Positions 25,858 through 35,767 of a stretch of 64,000 nt of DNA are shown piece after piece (the first letter of the stretch is position 1; each line of letters begins with the position of its first letter). Source of the stretch: Leptospirales bacterium (lineage in GTDB: Bacteria > Spirochaetota > Leptospiria > Leptospirales > Leptonemataceae); contig JAIBBM010000002.1 in NCBI GenBank assembly GCA_019694685.1, positions 1 through 64,000 on the forward strand, written 5' to 3'. Both the position numbers and the translations under genes were made by a program. Below the pieces are notes generated by a model. The model saw only the letters and a list, made by a program, of their open reading frames with translations. It had not been told where the DNA came from and did not search any database.

Positions 25858-26344
25858 GAGTGAACCTATTCAATTGATTCGCGAAGAGATGTTCGATTCG
25901 CTGGCAGCCGAGGCCAGAGCAAAGCCGCGCCTTCGCATCAACCATAATTTCCATGACTCCATGGACGACAACCCGCATCGTTTTCTCAACGTGCTATTGA
26001 AGGGAACCTATTTGTGCCCGCATCGCCACCAATTTCCTCCGAAAGCGGAGAGCTTTTTGATTCTGCAAGGGAGCATTGCGTTCTTCATTTTTGATGACTC
26101 AGGAGTGGTCCAACAAATCCACACCTTGAGCGCGGATGGTCCTGTTCGCGGAATTGACATTGCTCCGGGCATCTGGCATGGTCTTCTTGTCTTGTCGGAA
26201 AGGTGCGTTTGCTTTGAAGTCAAGCCCGGACCGTACCGTCCAAGTGACGATAAAGAGTTTGCTTCGTGGGCTCCGCGCGAAGGCGATCCGCGTGTTGGGG
26301 AAATGCTTGCGCGGCTCGAGCGCGAATACGCCCTTAGAAAATAA
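25856..26344 (+). CDS. WbuC-family cupin-fold metalloprotein
   Basis: 162 residues. The core NPHRFLNVLLKGTYLCPHRH (His ligands), then FLILQGSIAFFIFDDSG and IAPGIWHGLLVL, matches the WbuC cupin family often found near polysaccharide genes. Its enzymatic role is not established. The frame is open from 25817, but ATG 25856 has GAGGA nine bases upstream. It shares its start codon region with the divergent SUFU-like gene. Confidence 0.8.
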   Translation: MSEPIQLIREEMFDSLAAEARAKPRLRINHNFHDSMDDNPHRFLNVLLKGTYLCPHRHQFPPKAESFLILQGSIAFFIFDDSGVVQQIHTLSADGPVRGIDIAPGIWHGLLVLSERCVCFEVKPGPYRPSDDKEFASWAPREGDPRVGEMLARLEREYALRK

Positions 26345-26378
26345 GTCGACAGATCACCGGCGCGAACCAGGTTTCTGA

Positions 26379-26954
26379 ATGCATTCCGAATTCTATCAAA
26401 TTGGAATCGTAGTGGCCATACTGATTGCCGGATATTTTTACTGGCGCAACGAGAAATTAAAAGAAAAGATCAAGGACTTGAGTGGAACGTCAGGCGGCGT
26501 TCCTTCTACTGTGAGTCAGTTTCGCTCTCAGCAGAATGCAGAAGAGCCGCAGCTCTCTATTCCAGAAGATGAGTCTGCTAAGCCGGAAGCCAATCCAGAA
26601 GAGGAAAAGAAAGAATACAACTATCGCGATCCAAAGTTCGGCATGCCGCCGATTGCCTCAACAAAGAGAATCCTTGGTCGCGAGGAAAACAAATTCGGAG
26701 ACGCGGTTTATGGGCGAGATTCTGGCTATGATTCGAATGCGTACATTGGTCGTGTTTCTCGCGGGGCGGAGCTTGAGCTTCTGGATCGAAGAATTTATAA
26801 GAATGAATTCGAAATAGACATCATCAAAGTGAAAGTGCTTTCCAACGAGTGGGCAACGGAGGTTGGCCAGACCGTCTGGCTTGGTTTAAATGACACAAGT
26901 TTTCGCTCTATGGTTTCGCAGGACGGCAGTGAGATCCAGGAGCCGCGCGAATAA
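26379..26954 (+). CDS. membrane-anchored protein of unknown function
   Basis: 191 residues. One N-terminal transmembrane helix (about 8-22), then a charged Glu/Pro-rich linker to about residue 75, then a C-terminal beta-rich domain of about 100 residues (GAELELLDRR, IIKVKVLSNEWATEVGQTVWLG) that may be SH3-like. The topology suggests a cytoplasmic or periplasmic domain tethered to the inner membrane. I see no family. It is separated by 34 bases from the WbuC gene and converges on kdpE with a 20-base gap. Confidence 0.65.
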   Translation: MHSEFYQIGIVVAILIAGYFYWRNEKLKEKIKDLSGTSGGVPSTVSQFRSQQNAEEPQLSIPEDESAKPEANPEEEKKEYNYRDPKFGMPPIASTKRILGREENKFGDAVYGRDSGYDSNAYIGRVSRGAELELLDRRIYKNEFEIDIIKVKVLSNEWATEVGQTVWLGLNDTSFRSMVSQDGSEIQEPRE

Positions 26955-26974
26955 ATGGGTCATTGAGAATAACG

Positions 26975-27649
26975 TTACACGGCAAGTCTGTAACCAACTC
27001 CTGGTTCGTTTAGAATTAGCTCGGGCATGGCTGCACTGGTTTCGATCTTCTTGCGAAGCTGGTTGATATGAACGCGCAGACTTCCTGTTTCGTTTTCGTT
27101 GCTTCCCCAGATTGTTTGGATTAGGATTTCACGCGTCACCGTTTTTCCAGCGTATTGAAGCAGAAGTGCCAGGATTGCAAATTCCGTTGGAGTAAGATGA
27201 ATCTGGTTTCCGCGTATCTGAACGGTGCGATCAGACGGATCGAGACGAATTGGACCAGCTTCCAGGACAGATTCTGTCTTGCTGGACTGCGCATGTCTTA
27301 GCCCAACGCGGACGCGAGCCAGGAGTTCTCCCGGGCTGAAAGGTTTTGTGAGATAATCGTCAGCGCCCCGATCGAGTAGTTCGATCTTGCTTTTTTCAGA
27401 TGAGACTGCAGAAAGTACGATCACAGGGACAACAGTGAATTCTCTTAACATGCGAAGAACTTCCTGCCCTTGCATGTCCGGAAGCATCAGATCGAGCAAC
27501 ACAAGATCAGGTAGATTTCTTGCGCAAACCTGCACACCTTCCTTTCCTGAGTCCGCTTCGAGTACTGTATACCCTTCTGATTCAAGATTGATCGAAAGCA
27601 TTTTGCGGATTGGCTTTTCGTCTTCGATCAAAAGAATTTTCTCTTTCAT
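26975..27649 (-). CDS. kdpE: KdpE response regulator
   Basis: OmpR/PhoB-type regulator that switches on kdp under low K+ or osmotic stress. Receiver domain residues 1-120 with the acidic pair ED at the N-terminus, phospho-acceptor Asp in LVLLDLMLPD, and Lys in LTKPF. A winged-helix DNA-binding domain follows (HLTPTEFAILALLLQYAGKTVTR). 224 residues, as usual. Its ATG overlaps the kdpD stop by four bases, making it the last gene of the kdp operon. Confidence 0.94.
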   Translation of the reverse strand: MKEKILLIEDEKPIRKMLSINLESEGYTVLEADSGKEGVQVCARNLPDLVLLDLMLPDMQGQEVLRMLREFTVVPVIVLSAVSSEKSKIELLDRGADDYLTKPFSPGELLARVRVGLRHAQSSKTESVLEAGPIRLDPSDRTVQIRGNQIHLTPTEFAILALLLQYAGKTVTREILIQTIWGSNENETGSLRVHINQLRKKIETSAAMPELILNEPGVGYRLAV

Positions 27650-30276
27650 GATTTTTCCAGCGGCAGTTCGATGCGAAAGCGACTCCCCGTGTCTGTTCTG
27701 GTTGCTACAATGCTTCCTCCATGTAGCTCGACCACTGATTTCGCAATGGAAAGGCCAAGACCGAGTCCACCGGGCTTAGCCGCCGCACCTCGGAAAAATG
27801 GCTCAAATAGCTTTCCTGGATCTCCTGGGATTCCAGGTCCATTGTCTTCTATGATGATCACTGCAGATGCTCGTTCTCTGAAAATCCAGATCTGGACGAT
27901 TGTGTGGATCGGTGTGTGGAGAGCCGCATTGTGGAGTACTCCAATCAAAGCCTGTCGCATCATCGGAAAATCAAACCTGGCCTCCACCTTTTCGCTCGCA
28001 TCGATTTTGACTGTGTGACCTGCGAACTCTTTGCCCAATTGAGCCATGCATTCTTGAAGGAGGTCACGCAGATCGTGGTTTTCCAATTGCAACGTCAGGC
28101 GACCACTCTCGATTCTGCTCATCGCGAGCAACTGATCCACCACGCGGGCAAGCCTCTGTGAAGAATCTGAAATTTCCTGACGGACTTCATTTCGCAAGAG
28201 ATCGTCCATCATGACCCGGTCTCTCGAGAGATTTTCCGCTGCAGCAAGCATAGCAGTCACTGGAGAACGAAGTTCATGCGAAATCGATCTCAGGATGGCA
28301 TGAAACAATTTCTCGGATTCTTCATTGACCGCCGCCTGGCGAGCGCTTGAGGCCAGGAGTTCGCGTTCTAGCGCAAGAGACGCCTGTGCTGCTATTGCAC
28401 CGACAAGATTCAGCTCATTGATGTCCGGATTTTCCACAGGCAGACGAAGTGCTCCCATGGTGCCTCTCGAAGGAGTCTTCAGAGGAATCCAGAGTGCGGC
28501 GGAAAGCGGTAAAGTATCCGTGCCTTTTCCAGCTGGTTTGCCATTCTCCACTACCCAGTCCGCGACTGCCTGCTCTTTGGCATCGATGCTTGCAGTCGCA
28601 GGCAACATGGTAGATATCTTGCCTTGTTTGAGCAATATCATGCAGTCCGGGATATCAAAAATGGCGCTCAGTTTATTGCAAACAAGACCCGTGATTTCCT
28701 CAACGCCGGTTGCGCCTGCGAGTGCCTGCGATATTTCCTGGATTTGCACCAGGTCCCTCTGTCTTCGCAGCAGGTCCGCCTTACTCCTGCGAAGGCGACT
28801 GGTTAGAATGCCCGTCACAATGGCAACTGCGAAGAACAATCCGAACATGAGTCGATCTTCGAGTTTTCCGATCGTGAGCGTATAACGGGGAGGAATAAAG
28901 AGAAAATCCCAGGCGAACGCAGACTGAACGGCGGCTGACAGCACGGGTCCACGACCAAACACCAGCCCCAGGGCTGCGATGGCCGCTATAAAGATGATCG
29001 ATGGAGTGGAATACTGTCCATCAGGGAAGGCAACCAGGCATCCGACTGTCAAAGTCCATATGACCCCACTTGCAACTGCGTATTCCTTGAAGGGAGAGCG
29101 GAGTTCAGGGAGTCTGTAGGATCTTCTTTTGCGAGCGTTGATTTCTCTTTTTATCGGAACAATGTGAATGTCTGCATTGCGAACGCGATCAATCAGTCTA
29201 TGCGTGATGGGTCGCGAAAAGGAAAAGCGATGTTCTGTTCTTCCCACGAGCATTTGCGTAATGCTGCGTTCGGCGATCACCTGTTCCACGGCGTCTACCA
29301 GATCTCCATCCATGAGAAGTACTTCCGCGCCCAGCGAGCGCGCTAGATTGAATTCCGATTCGATCCTGGAATTGTCTTCTCCCCGACTATGAGAGGAGCG
29401 AACATGCATTACGAACCACGGCGCCTTCAAATCTGCGGCCATTCTGCGTCCAATTCGAATCAGACGCGCCGCGAAGCGATCCGTGCCAACCAGGACCAGA
29501 ATTCGTTCGCGCGTTCGTAGCACTTCTCCGGATGTTCTTCGCTTGAGCGATTCTGTATCCACTACGCGCGCGGTGGTCTGCAACGCCATCTCGCGCAAAG
29601 CGAGCAGATTCTCCGGTTTAAAGAAATTTCGCGCGGCAACTTCCGCGCGATCACTTCTGTAAACTTTGCCTTCGTGGAGCCGTTTTCGAAGTTCGTCAGG
29701 ACTTATATCAATCAGTTCAATTTCGTTTGCCAGATCCAGAATGCGATCGGGCACTCTCTCCTGCACGGCGGCTCCAGTGATCTGTTCCACAAAATCGGCT
29801 ACACTTTCCAGGTGTTGGACATTGAGCGTCGTGTAGACATGAATTCCGCCCTCGAGCAAATCTTCCACATCCATGTATCGCTTGGGGTGATAAGAGCCAG
29901 GTGCATTCGTATGTGCAAGTTCATCGACGAGAACAATCGCGGGCTTTCGTCTCAAAATCGAGTCCAGATCCATTTCGTGCTGAGTGAAAGATTCGCCGTC
30001 TTCGCGCGTGCTCTGGATTTCTTTTCGAGGAATGAACGGAATTCCTTCTGCTCTCGCAATCGTCTCGATCCTTCCGTGGGTTTCGAGGATTCCGATGACT
30101 ACGTCTGCGTCGTCGTCTAGAAGTTGCCGGGCTTCCGAGAGCATTGCATACGTCTTACCCACTCCGGCGGCCATGCCAAAAAAGATCTTCAGCTTGCCGC
30201 GTTGTTTGGTCGTCTCTTCCTTTCGCGCGAGCTCGAGAAGAGCTTCGGGCGTTGCTCTGAAGTCCTCGCCTGTCAT
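27646..30276 (-). CDS. kdpD: KdpD osmosensitive K+ channel histidine kinase
   Basis: 876 residues. N-terminal KdpD domain with Walker A GMAAGVGKT (34-42) and LVDELAHTNAPG, then a universal-stress-protein domain (about 250-370), four closely spaced membrane spans (about 395-490), a GAF-like region, and the kinase core: phospho-His in SISHELRSP, N-box MRQALIGVLHNA, and DNGPGIPG/GLGLGLSIAK. All key residues are present, so it should be an active sensor for KdpE. Four-base overlaps on both sides couple it to kdpC and kdpE. CGTATAACG at 28879 is one reverse-oriented copy of the window-wide word. Confidence 0.95.
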   Translation of the reverse strand: MTGEDFRATPEALLELARKEETTKQRGKLKIFFGMAAGVGKTYAMLSEARQLLDDDADVVIGILETHGRIETIARAEGIPFIPRKEIQSTREDGESFTQHEMDLDSILRRKPAIVLVDELAHTNAPGSYHPKRYMDVEDLLEGGIHVYTTLNVQHLESVADFVEQITGAAVQERVPDRILDLANEIELIDISPDELRKRLHEGKVYRSDRAEVAARNFFKPENLLALREMALQTTARVVDTESLKRRTSGEVLRTRERILVLVGTDRFAARLIRIGRRMAADLKAPWFVMHVRSSHSRGEDNSRIESEFNLARSLGAEVLLMDGDLVDAVEQVIAERSITQMLVGRTEHRFSFSRPITHRLIDRVRNADIHIVPIKREINARKRRSYRLPELRSPFKEYAVASGVIWTLTVGCLVAFPDGQYSTPSIIFIAAIAALGLVFGRGPVLSAAVQSAFAWDFLFIPPRYTLTIGKLEDRLMFGLFFAVAIVTGILTSRLRRSKADLLRRQRDLVQIQEISQALAGATGVEEITGLVCNKLSAIFDIPDCMILLKQGKISTMLPATASIDAKEQAVADWVVENGKPAGKGTDTLPLSAALWIPLKTPSRGTMGALRLPVENPDINELNLVGAIAAQASLALERELLASSARQAAVNEESEKLFHAILRSISHELRSPVTAMLAAAENLSRDRVMMDDLLRNEVRQEISDSSQRLARVVDQLLAMSRIESGRLTLQLENHDLRDLLQECMAQLGKEFAGHTVKIDASEKVEARFDFPMMRQALIGVLHNAALHTPIHTIVQIWIFRERASAVIIIEDNGPGIPGDPGKLFEPFFRGAAAKPGGLGLGLSIAKSVVELHGGSIVATRTDTGSRFRIELPLEKS

Positions 30277-30854
30277 TGCTGAATCGGGTATCGCTCGTCC
30301 AGCGCCAGGTTCAACCTCAATACATTCACCCTGGATTCCCCGAGAAACCCAAATGTGGGTTCAAGAACCGATTGCTCCACGAGGGTCCGCAGCTCTTCTT
30401 TCTGGCTTTCGTTGAGCCGTCTGGCTCTTGCTACTCTGTCCAGCTGATACCGCGCTGCCTCAGGCGAGATTTCGGGATCGAGGCCGCTTGCGGAAGTTGT
30501 GACCATGTCTGCCGGAGGAATGCCGTTATGCGCCTTTGCGAGTGAGTCTTTTCTTCCTTGAATTGCCTTTGCGAGGGCAGCGCTCGAAGGGCCAAGGTTC
30601 GATGCAGAGGATGGTACTGTCGCGTAGTCTCCGGCGGATGGCCTGGGCCAGAAATAGCGATCACCTGAGAATTTCTGAGCAATCAGTTCGGATCCGCGAA
30701 TCTCACCGCCAATCCGCACCAGGCTGCCTTCCGCTCGATCCGGAAACGCAGATCTGGCGATTGTTGTTACAAGCCAGGGATAGAACCATCCCGTGAAAAC
30801 TGTGAGCACGATCAGAGAAGCCAGACTTAAAAATGCATGTTTGATGATTCTCAT
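30273..30854 (-). CDS. kdpC: K+-transporting ATPase subunit KdpC
   Basis: 193 residues with one N-terminal transmembrane helix (about 10-30) and a periplasmic domain. Family features: [35 protein letters not shown] and [10 protein letters not shown]. It stabilises the KdpFABC complex. Overlaps kdpB and kdpD by four bases each. CGTTATGCG at 30524. Confidence 0.94.
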   Translation of the reverse strand: MRIIKHAFLSLASLIVLTVFTGWFYPWLVTTIARSAFPDRAEGSLVRIGGEIRGSELIAQKFSGDRYFWPRPSAGDYATVPSSASNLGPSSAALAKAIQGRKDSLAKAHNGIPPADMVTTSASGLDPEISPEAARYQLDRVARARRLNESQKEELRTLVEQSVLEPTFGFLGESRVNVLRLNLALDERYPIQQ

Positions 30855-32917
30855 ACAATCCTCCTTACAATGATGTCCAGTGCGAAGATTCCTATGAAAG
30901 GAGCGATGAGACCGCCGAGCCCGTAGATCAACAGGTTTCTGGACAAAAGTGCACTTGCATTCATTGGCCTGAATTGCACACCTTTCATGGCGATAGGAAT
31001 CATTGCAATGATGATCAAGGCGTTGAAGATCACTGCACTGAGGATTGCACTCTCAGGTGAAGAAAGTCGCATAACGTTCAAAGAAGCAATCGGGGAGACT
31101 CCTGCGACTGCGTAGAGCGATCCTAAAATCGCGGGCAGAATCGCAAAGTATTTTGCGACATCGTTTGCAATGCTGAACGTAGTGAGCGCCTCACGAGTCA
31201 TGAGTATCTTTTTTCCAATTTCTACGATCTCAAGGAGCTTGGTTGGATTGGAGTCCAGATCTACCATATTGCCAGCTTCCCGTGCTACCTGCGTTCCGGT
31301 TTGCATGGCCACTCCGATGTCTGCCTGTGCGAGTGCAGGTGCGTCATTCGTTCCATCTCCGATCATGGCAACCATATGCCCTCTGGATTGTTCCGTTCGG
31401 ATCCGCGCCAGTTTTGTTTCCGGTTTGGCTTCTGCAATGTAGTCGTCTACGCCCGCTTCTGCAGCGATGGAAGCTGCAGTCAGCGCGTTGTCCCCCGTGA
31501 TCATCACAGTGCGAATTCCAATTTTTCGCAGCTCAACAAATCGTTCGCGGATTCCTCCCTTCACAATATCTTTCAAGTAGATACAGCCCATTACAGTGGC
31601 ATCGCGCGCCACCACTAGAGGTGTGCCTCCTTTCTTTGCGATTTCGTCTACACGAGTTTTTACCGCATCCGGAATGCTTCCATTCATGCTCTGGACTCGT
31701 GCGGCGATGGCATCAAATGCGCCTTTGCGCACAGCGACTTGCTTGCCATCCATATTCAGGTCGCTGCCGCTCATGCGAGTCGTTGCGGAAAAAGGAACCG
31801 CGATTGCGGAAATATCCGAAAGAGATCGTTCGCGCAGAGAGAACTTATTCTTGGCGAGAACGACAATCGACCTGCCTTCCGGTGTTTCATCCGCGAGAGA
31901 TGCGAGTTGCGCCCAGGATGCAAGATCGTACTCTTCTACGCCTGGTGCTGGAAAAAACTCGGATGCCTGGCGATTGCCCAGTGTGATGGTTCCCGTTTTG
32001 TCCAACAGTAGCACGTCTACGTCCCCCGCCGCTTCTACCGCACGACCACTCATGGCGAGGACGTTATGCGCTAGAAGTTGATTCATCCCACTGATTCGCA
32101 CTGCGGAGAGCAACCCTGCGATTGTGGTTGGAATCAGGCAGACAAGAAGAGCGATGAGAGAGGGCAGTGGAATGCTGGACTTGCCACCTGCTGCGAATTC
32201 ATAGAATACAGGCAGAGACATCACGGCTACCAGGAAAACGATGGAGAAGACGGACAGTACAATCGTAAGTGCGATTTCCGCCGGAGTTTTGGAACGTTTT
32301 GCGCCTTCTATCAACGTGATCATGCGATCGAGAAACGAATCACCTGGATTTTGAGTCACACGAATCACAATGCGATCACTGAGCACACGCGTCCCCGCGG
32401 TTACCGCAGATCTGTCTCCTCCGCTTTCTCGAATGACAGGGGCGGATTCTCCTGTGATCGCAGATTCATCCACTGTGGCCGCGCCTGCGATGATTTCTCC
32501 GTCAGCGGCAATGTCATCTCCGGCTTCGCAAACAAACAGATCGCCCTTGCGAAGGAGCTGTCCGTTCACGACAGAGAACTTCTTCTCCTCAATGGACGAG
32601 GTCTTTTTTGCGAGCACGCTTCCACGGGTTGTGCGAAGAGCGTCCGTTCTAGCTTTCGTCTGTCCTTCCGCCAGAGCCCCTGCGAAATTCGCAAATAATA
32701 TGGTCAGCCACAGCCAGGAAACCAGCTGAATCTTAAAGCTGAGAGAAGCAGCGCTTCCTTGCCAGAAGGCAGGGATGCTTGTCATGATGGCGCCAACATA
32801 CACCATGAACATGACTGGATTTCGTATTTGAGCGCGCGGATCTAGCTTGCGAAGCGCTGCGATGAATGCCGCGCCGACTATATTCTTGTCGAGTGAGAAT
32901 ACGCTGAATTTTTTCAT
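30851..32917 (-). CDS. kdpB: K+-transporting ATPase subunit KdpB (P-type ATPase)
   Basis: 688 residues, catalytic subunit. Phosphorylated Asp in [12 protein letters not shown], actuator loop AITGESAPV (its Ser is the inhibitory phosphorylation site known in E. coli), MITGDN, and hinge [21 protein letters not shown]. Hydrophobic spans lie at the N-terminus, mid-protein and C-terminus. It hydrolyses ATP to drive K+ uptake through KdpA. Start ATG has GGAG upstream, 13 bases after the kdpA stop. Two copies of the CGTTAKRCG word lie within it (31068 reverse, 32062 forward). Confidence 0.96.
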   Translation of the reverse strand: MKKFSVFSLDKNIVGAAFIAALRKLDPRAQIRNPVMFMVYVGAIMTSIPAFWQGSAASLSFKIQLVSWLWLTILFANFAGALAEGQTKARTDALRTTRGSVLAKKTSSIEEKKFSVVNGQLLRKGDLFVCEAGDDIAADGEIIAGAATVDESAITGESAPVIRESGGDRSAVTAGTRVLSDRIVIRVTQNPGDSFLDRMITLIEGAKRSKTPAEIALTIVLSVFSIVFLVAVMSLPVFYEFAAGGKSSIPLPSLIALLVCLIPTTIAGLLSAVRISGMNQLLAHNVLAMSGRAVEAAGDVDVLLLDKTGTITLGNRQASEFFPAPGVEEYDLASWAQLASLADETPEGRSIVVLAKNKFSLRERSLSDISAIAVPFSATTRMSGSDLNMDGKQVAVRKGAFDAIAARVQSMNGSIPDAVKTRVDEIAKKGGTPLVVARDATVMGCIYLKDIVKGGIRERFVELRKIGIRTVMITGDNALTAASIAAEAGVDDYIAEAKPETKLARIRTEQSRGHMVAMIGDGTNDAPALAQADIGVAMQTGTQVAREAGNMVDLDSNPTKLLEIVEIGKKILMTREALTTFSIANDVAKYFAILPAILGSLYAVAGVSPIASLNVMRLSSPESAILSAVIFNALIIIAMIPIAMKGVQFRPMNASALLSRNLLIYGLGGLIAPFIGIFALDIIVRRIV

Positions 32918-32930
32918 ATCATTGCTCCAG

Positions 32931-34619
32931 CTAAAAAAGTGAGCCTGCTTTCAGGACGAAGTGCTCTACAATTGGTCCCATAGTAAGCGCGGGCAAAAAG
33001 GTGAGACCACCGATGAGCAGGATAAAGAACACTAACAGAATCACGAATACAGGAGTGTCTGTGCGAAACGATCCAGTGGATTCCGGAACGGATTTCTTAA
33101 GCGCAAGAGAACCACCAATGAGAATGGCGGGAATCAGACAAACAAAGCGGCCAATGAGCATGCACGCGCCAAGGGCATAGTTATAGAAATCATTGTTTAC
33201 TCCCAGTCCTGCGAATGCGCTGCCGTTGTTTGCGGATGCGGAAGTAAATGCGTAGAGCACTTCTGAAAAGCCATGTGGCCCGGAGTTGTTCAATGTCGCT
33301 GTTCCTGCTTTGACAAGCAGTGCTGTTGCAGTAAAAAATAAGATGGCAACGCCCGGTCCAAGAATTGCCAGACCAGCCATCTGCACTTCGAATTTCTCGA
33401 TCTTCTTGTTTGAGAACTCCGGCGTGCGGCCAACCATCAGACCAGCGAGGAATACCGTAAGTATTACGTAGAATAGCATTCCGTACATTCCGGACCCGAC
33501 ACCGCCGAACACGATTTCTCCTAGATGCATGTTAAACAATTCCACAGCACCTGTAAGAGGCATCATGCTGTCGTGCATCGCGTTTACGGAGCCGTTGGAC
33601 GCAGCTGTGGTCGCGATGGCCCAGAGCACTGAATCACCAATTCCGAATCTCACTTCTTTTCCTTCCATCGCGGTGGATCCAAACGAGTATGCAGATTCTG
33701 CATATGCCGCGATGATCAAACCACTCACGAGTAGAACGCTCATGGCGATGTAGATGGTCCAGGCGCGACCCATGGATCCGGTCATCTTGCCATAGAGAAA
33801 GACGCAAGCGGCCGCGAGCCACAGGATAGAGTAAACCTCTACGAAATTGGAGAGAGGTGTAGGGTTTTCCAGCGGGTGAGAGCTATTGACTCCGAAGAAA
33901 CCGCCACCATTTGTCCCTATCTGCTTGATTGCAATTTGAGAAGCAGCCGGTCCGAGCGGGACGATTTGTTCTGCACCTTCGAGCGTGTGCGCTTTCGCGT
34001 AGGCGCCAAAGCTCTGGACTACACCCTGCGAAGACAGAAAGACTGCCACTAGAATGGATGCAGGAAGTAAAACATAGAACGTTATGCGAAATAGATCCGC
34101 ATAAAAATTACCAATATCTTTTGTTTCGCTTCTCGTGAAACCGCGAAACATCACGAGCATCACAGCCATGCCAACAGCAGCGCTTGCGAAGTTTTGTACC
34201 GTGAGGCCCGTCATCTGAACAAAATAAGACAGCGTCGATTCCCCGGAGTAGGCCTGCCAGTTTGTGTTGGTCATAAAGCTCATGGCCGTATTGAATGCCA
34301 GGCCAACACTCACAGGGTCAGAAGAAGCAGTCAGTCTTGCCTTCTCTGGAAAAAGAGGCAGTTGATTTTGCGCGAGCATCAGTAGAAAAACTGACAAGAA
34401 CGAAAACAGGCTGAACCAGAGCACTGCGATGAGATACTCTCTGGCATCCATTCCTTTCTTCTGGATTCGCAGAAGACGCAGGATGTTTGATTCTACAGTG
34501 GCCAGAACGCTCTGTGCGTCAGGCGCAAGCACGCGGGCCATATACAATCCGCCCGCAAGTCCACCGGCGGTGAGCAATAGAAAATAGATGACGATTTCTA
34601 CAAAATCGTTGCCTTTCAT
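32931..34619 (-). CDS. kdpA: K+-transporting ATPase subunit KdpA
   Basis: 562 residues, superfamily-of-K-transporter channel subunit. The four pore loops are visible: [43 protein letters not shown], and [16 protein letters not shown]. The Gln in the first loop and the triple Gly in the second correspond to the selectivity positions known from E. coli, so K+ selectivity is expected. Its ATG follows the kdpF stop codon directly. CGTTATGCG at 34080. Confidence 0.96.
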   Translation of the reverse strand: MKGNDFVEIVIYFLLLTAGGLAGGLYMARVLAPDAQSVLATVESNILRLLRIQKKGMDAREYLIAVLWFSLFSFLSVFLLMLAQNQLPLFPEKARLTASSDPVSVGLAFNTAMSFMTNTNWQAYSGESTLSYFVQMTGLTVQNFASAAVGMAVMLVMFRGFTRSETKDIGNFYADLFRITFYVLLPASILVAVFLSSQGVVQSFGAYAKAHTLEGAEQIVPLGPAASQIAIKQIGTNGGGFFGVNSSHPLENPTPLSNFVEVYSILWLAAACVFLYGKMTGSMGRAWTIYIAMSVLLVSGLIIAAYAESAYSFGSTAMEGKEVRFGIGDSVLWAIATTAASNGSVNAMHDSMMPLTGAVELFNMHLGEIVFGGVGSGMYGMLFYVILTVFLAGLMVGRTPEFSNKKIEKFEVQMAGLAILGPGVAILFFTATALLVKAGTATLNNSGPHGFSEVLYAFTSASANNGSAFAGLGVNNDFYNYALGACMLIGRFVCLIPAILIGGSLALKKSVPESTGSFRTDTPVFVILLVFFILLIGGLTFLPALTMGPIVEHFVLKAGSLF

Positions 34620-34703
34620 TTAGAACTTCTCCGGCAGCGCGATGGTAAACACCAGGTAGATGAGTATTAGACCGCCCACGATGGCGGAGATTGCGAAAAT
34701 CAT
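34620..34703 (-). CDS. kdpF: K+-transporting ATPase small subunit KdpF
   Basis: A 27-residue hydrophobic peptide (MIFAISAIVGGLILIYLV, ending ALPEKF) in a single membrane span, read from ATG at 34703 to TAA at 34620, immediately followed by the kdpA ATG. Size, sequence style and position are those of KdpF, which stabilises the complex. GAGG lies about nine bases before the start. Confidence 0.9.
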   Translation of the reverse strand: MIFAISAIVGGLILIYLVFTIALPEKF

Positions 34704-34747
34704 TTTGCACCTCGCCATGAGCAAAGTGACGCTCGCGTGCCTGGCAA

Positions 34748-34762
34748 CGCCTTTCAAAGGCG
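34748..34762 (-). other. perfect palindrome in the kdp leader
   Basis: CGCCTTT-G-AAAGGCG on the minus strand, 7-base arms, in the untranslated leader between the promoter and kdpF. As RNA it forms a short GC-capped hairpin. As DNA it could be a protein site. Function unknown. Confidence 0.45.
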
Positions 34763-34775
34763 ATGCATCAAATCC

Positions 34776-34814
34776 ATATTAGGACGGGATTGTTTACTGT
34801 TAAGAAAGTGTAAA
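34776..34814 (-). promoter_or_regulatory. kdp promoter with KdpE-box-like sequence
   Basis: Read on the minus strand: TTTACACTTTCTTAACAG (34814-34797) closely resembles the T-rich KdpE site of E. coli, which I remember as TTTATACTTTTTTTACACC. Its end overlaps a -35 TTAACA (34803-34798), followed after 16 bases by -10 TAATAT (34781-34776). It starts a leader of about 65 bases ahead of kdpF. The operon encodes its own KdpE, so positive autoregulation is expected. Confidence 0.65.
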
Positions 34815-34816
34815 GG

Positions 34817-35731
34817 TCAGTACACCGGCCGCGGAAGCGCGCTCACTGCCTGCTCGTATTCTTTGAGCATTGCATCTACGACTTCTTTCGCGGACAATAC
34901 ACCATGAATCTGTGCTACACCCTGGCCTGCAGACCAGATGTCTCTCCAGCGCTTGTATTCATCCAGACTCTTGGTTTCTGTTTCTCCTGATGCTTGCGCT
35001 TTTTCGACACTCTGTTTGAGCCAGTTGGCGGGGATTCCTGAGATTTTTTCTGTGTACACGATGTCCTCGGGAAAGGCCTCTACAAGTTGCTTTTTATAAT
35101 CCTCTCCCGCAGCTGCTTCCTTCGTGGCGATCAATCGCGTTCCAATATAGACAGCATCCGCGCCCAGAGACAAGGCAGCCGCCATTTGCTGACCGCCGCT
35201 GATGGCACCTGCGCCAACCACAGGAAGGCCTGTCTTTTCTTTCAGGTAAGGATACAATGCGAAAGGAGTGATGGCTCCTGCATGCCCGCCTGCGCCAGCC
35301 GCTACTGCGATGAGTGCGTCCGCCCCGGACTTTGCAACGATTTCAGCGTGCTTGAGCGTGGTCACATCGCAGAAGAGATGCGCCCCTGATTCTTTAATTT
35401 CTTTAGCAATAGTGCGCGGTGTTCCAAGGCTGGTAATGACCAGTTCTACTTTGTTTTGCATCAATACTTCGTACTGCTTTTGCCAGTTTGGATTGTGTTC
35501 CTTGTGCAGGATCAGGTTTACGCCGATTGGTTTCTTAGTGCGAGAGCGAATCTCTGCGAGGCCATCTTTCAATTGTTCTGGTGTGCGATAGTTGAGAGAT
35601 GGGAAGCATCCAATTCCTCCGGCTTCTGAAACAGCAACCACCAGGTCGGGGTACGAAACAAGGAACATGGGCGCGCCAATGATGGGAACATTTATCCCGA
35701 GCATGTCTGTGATTGCTGTGCGAATCTTCAT
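34817..35731 (-). CDS. nitronate monooxygenase-like FMN enzyme (NPD family)
   Basis: 304 residues in a TIM barrel. FMN-binding features: IIGAPMFLVSYPDLVVAVSEAGGIG at the N-terminus, PIGVNLIL, GADALIAVAAGAGGHAG (includes the catalytic-region His), VVGAGAISGGQQMAAALSLGADAVYIGTRLIAT. The family includes nitronate monooxygenases and enoyl-ACP reductase FabK-type enzymes. Overall form fits the former, but the substrate is not fixed by sequence. It lies directly upstream of the kdp promoter on the same strand. AAGGGACC precedes the ATG. Confidence 0.87.
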   Translation of the reverse strand: MKIRTAITDMLGINVPIIGAPMFLVSYPDLVVAVSEAGGIGCFPSLNYRTPEQLKDGLAEIRSRTKKPIGVNLILHKEHNPNWQKQYEVLMQNKVELVITSLGTPRTIAKEIKESGAHLFCDVTTLKHAEIVAKSGADALIAVAAGAGGHAGAITPFALYPYLKEKTGLPVVGAGAISGGQQMAAALSLGADAVYIGTRLIATKEAAAGEDYKKQLVEAFPEDIVYTEKISGIPANWLKQSVEKAQASGETETKSLDEYKRWRDIWSAGQGVAQIHGVLSAKEVVDAMLKEYEQAVSALPRPVY

Positions 35732-35767
35732 GGTCCCTTTTTGCGATGAGCTGTCGGGTGCGCAAGC

